Of a stretch of DNA of 12,339 nucleotides, positions 12,123-12,339 are shown one piece after another. The notes beneath the pieces are model-generated. The model saw nothing but the letters and a program-made list of their open reading frames with translations. It searched no databases and was not told where the DNA came from. Numbering within the stretch: position 1 is the first letter of the stretch; each line of letters opens with the position of its first letter. A program made the translations under genes and the position numbers. This stretch comes from an uncultured Collinsella sp. (lineage in GTDB: Bacteria > Actinomycetota > Coriobacteriia > Coriobacteriales > Coriobacteriaceae): assembly GCA_902489855.1 (NCBI GenBank), contig CABUBS010000051.1:1-12339 (forward strand), read 5' to 3'.

Positions 12123-12339
12123 CTACTCCTCCCCTCGGGCGGCGGCCAGCGCCTGGGCCAGCGTAAAGTTGCCCTCGTAGAGCGCGCGACCGGTAATGGC
12201 GCCCTCGATGGCGTCCTCGCCCACCGCGGCGAGTGCGCGGATATCGTCGAGCGTCGAGATGCCGCCCGACGCCACGACGGGAAAGCCCGCGACCTGCGCC
12301 ACGTGGCGATACGCAGCCACGTCGATGCCCGTCTGCATG
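12123..12339 (-). CDS. hisA: Phosphoribosylformimino-AICAR isomerase, C-terminal part (cut by window edge)
   Basis: The last 72 or so residues of HisA, the (beta/alpha)8 isomerase preceding HisF in histidine synthesis. The readable part starts at MQTGIDVAAY and shows FPVVASGGISTLDDI, the GED/EGAITGRALYEG block that binds the second phosphate, and the helix FTLAQALAAARGEE. The methionine at 12338 is internal (HisA proteins read DG-x-x-TG-x-D here), so the gene continues past the right edge and no start is given. HisF follows within three bases, which with the paralogous fold and order makes HisA secure over other TIM barrels. Confidence 0.92.
   Translation of the reverse strand, partial: MQTGIDVAAYRHVAQVAGFPVVASGGISTLDDIRALAAVGEDAIEGAITGRALYEGNFTLAQALAAARGEE

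Overview
The window is GC-rich DNA of a Coriobacteriia-type actinobacterium, most likely Collinsella or a close relative. This rests on an actinobacterial eno / divIC-like / ppx-gppA cluster, a GC-rich but low-complexity coding style, strong AGGAGG-type ribosome binding sites and the gene mix. The genus is inferred from memory of such genomes, not from a search.

Left part, minus strand (about 1-4951). Read in the direction of transcription, there is first a small cluster: an orphan LarC C-terminal-domain protein (nickel-pincer cofactor family), a YfcE-like metallophosphoesterase and MazG, closed by a strong intrinsic terminator (2949-2994). Next comes enolase with its own leader and its own terminator (1415-1447). 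Then a DivIC/FtsB-like septum protein and a Ppx/GppA phosphatase share an operon that starts from an extended -10 promoter in the eno/divIC gap. The ppx reading frame hits a stop 10 bases from the window edge, and removing one base restores the family consensus.

Centre, plus strand (5334-9307). A 1183-residue fused ABC exporter (TMD-NBD-TMD-NBD, CydDC-like) overlaps by one base with a YgbA-family cysteine-rich protein, a family tied to nitric-oxide stress. Its 382-bp upstream region holds one copy of a long palindromic element. A second copy lies just after the YgbA gene, so the two copies bracket the operon.

Right part. A PHP-family histidinol-phosphatase gene (plus strand) converges on a minus-strand histidine biosynthesis cluster in the order hisA (partial, cut by the window edge), hisF, hisI, hisE. 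The cyclase, cyclohydrolase and pyrophosphatase steps and the likely histidinol-phosphatase are thus side by side. The hisF-hisI gap is filled by a strongly self-complementary element of about 97 nt, capped by a perfect 16-bp palindrome.

Most protein genes are ordinary housekeeping genes. The items that merit a second look are the paired palindromic element with about 20/21-bp internal periodicity, the structured hisF-hisI element, the stand-alone LarC2, the exporter-YgbA coupling and the repeated GGCTAACTTA motif at the eno promoter.
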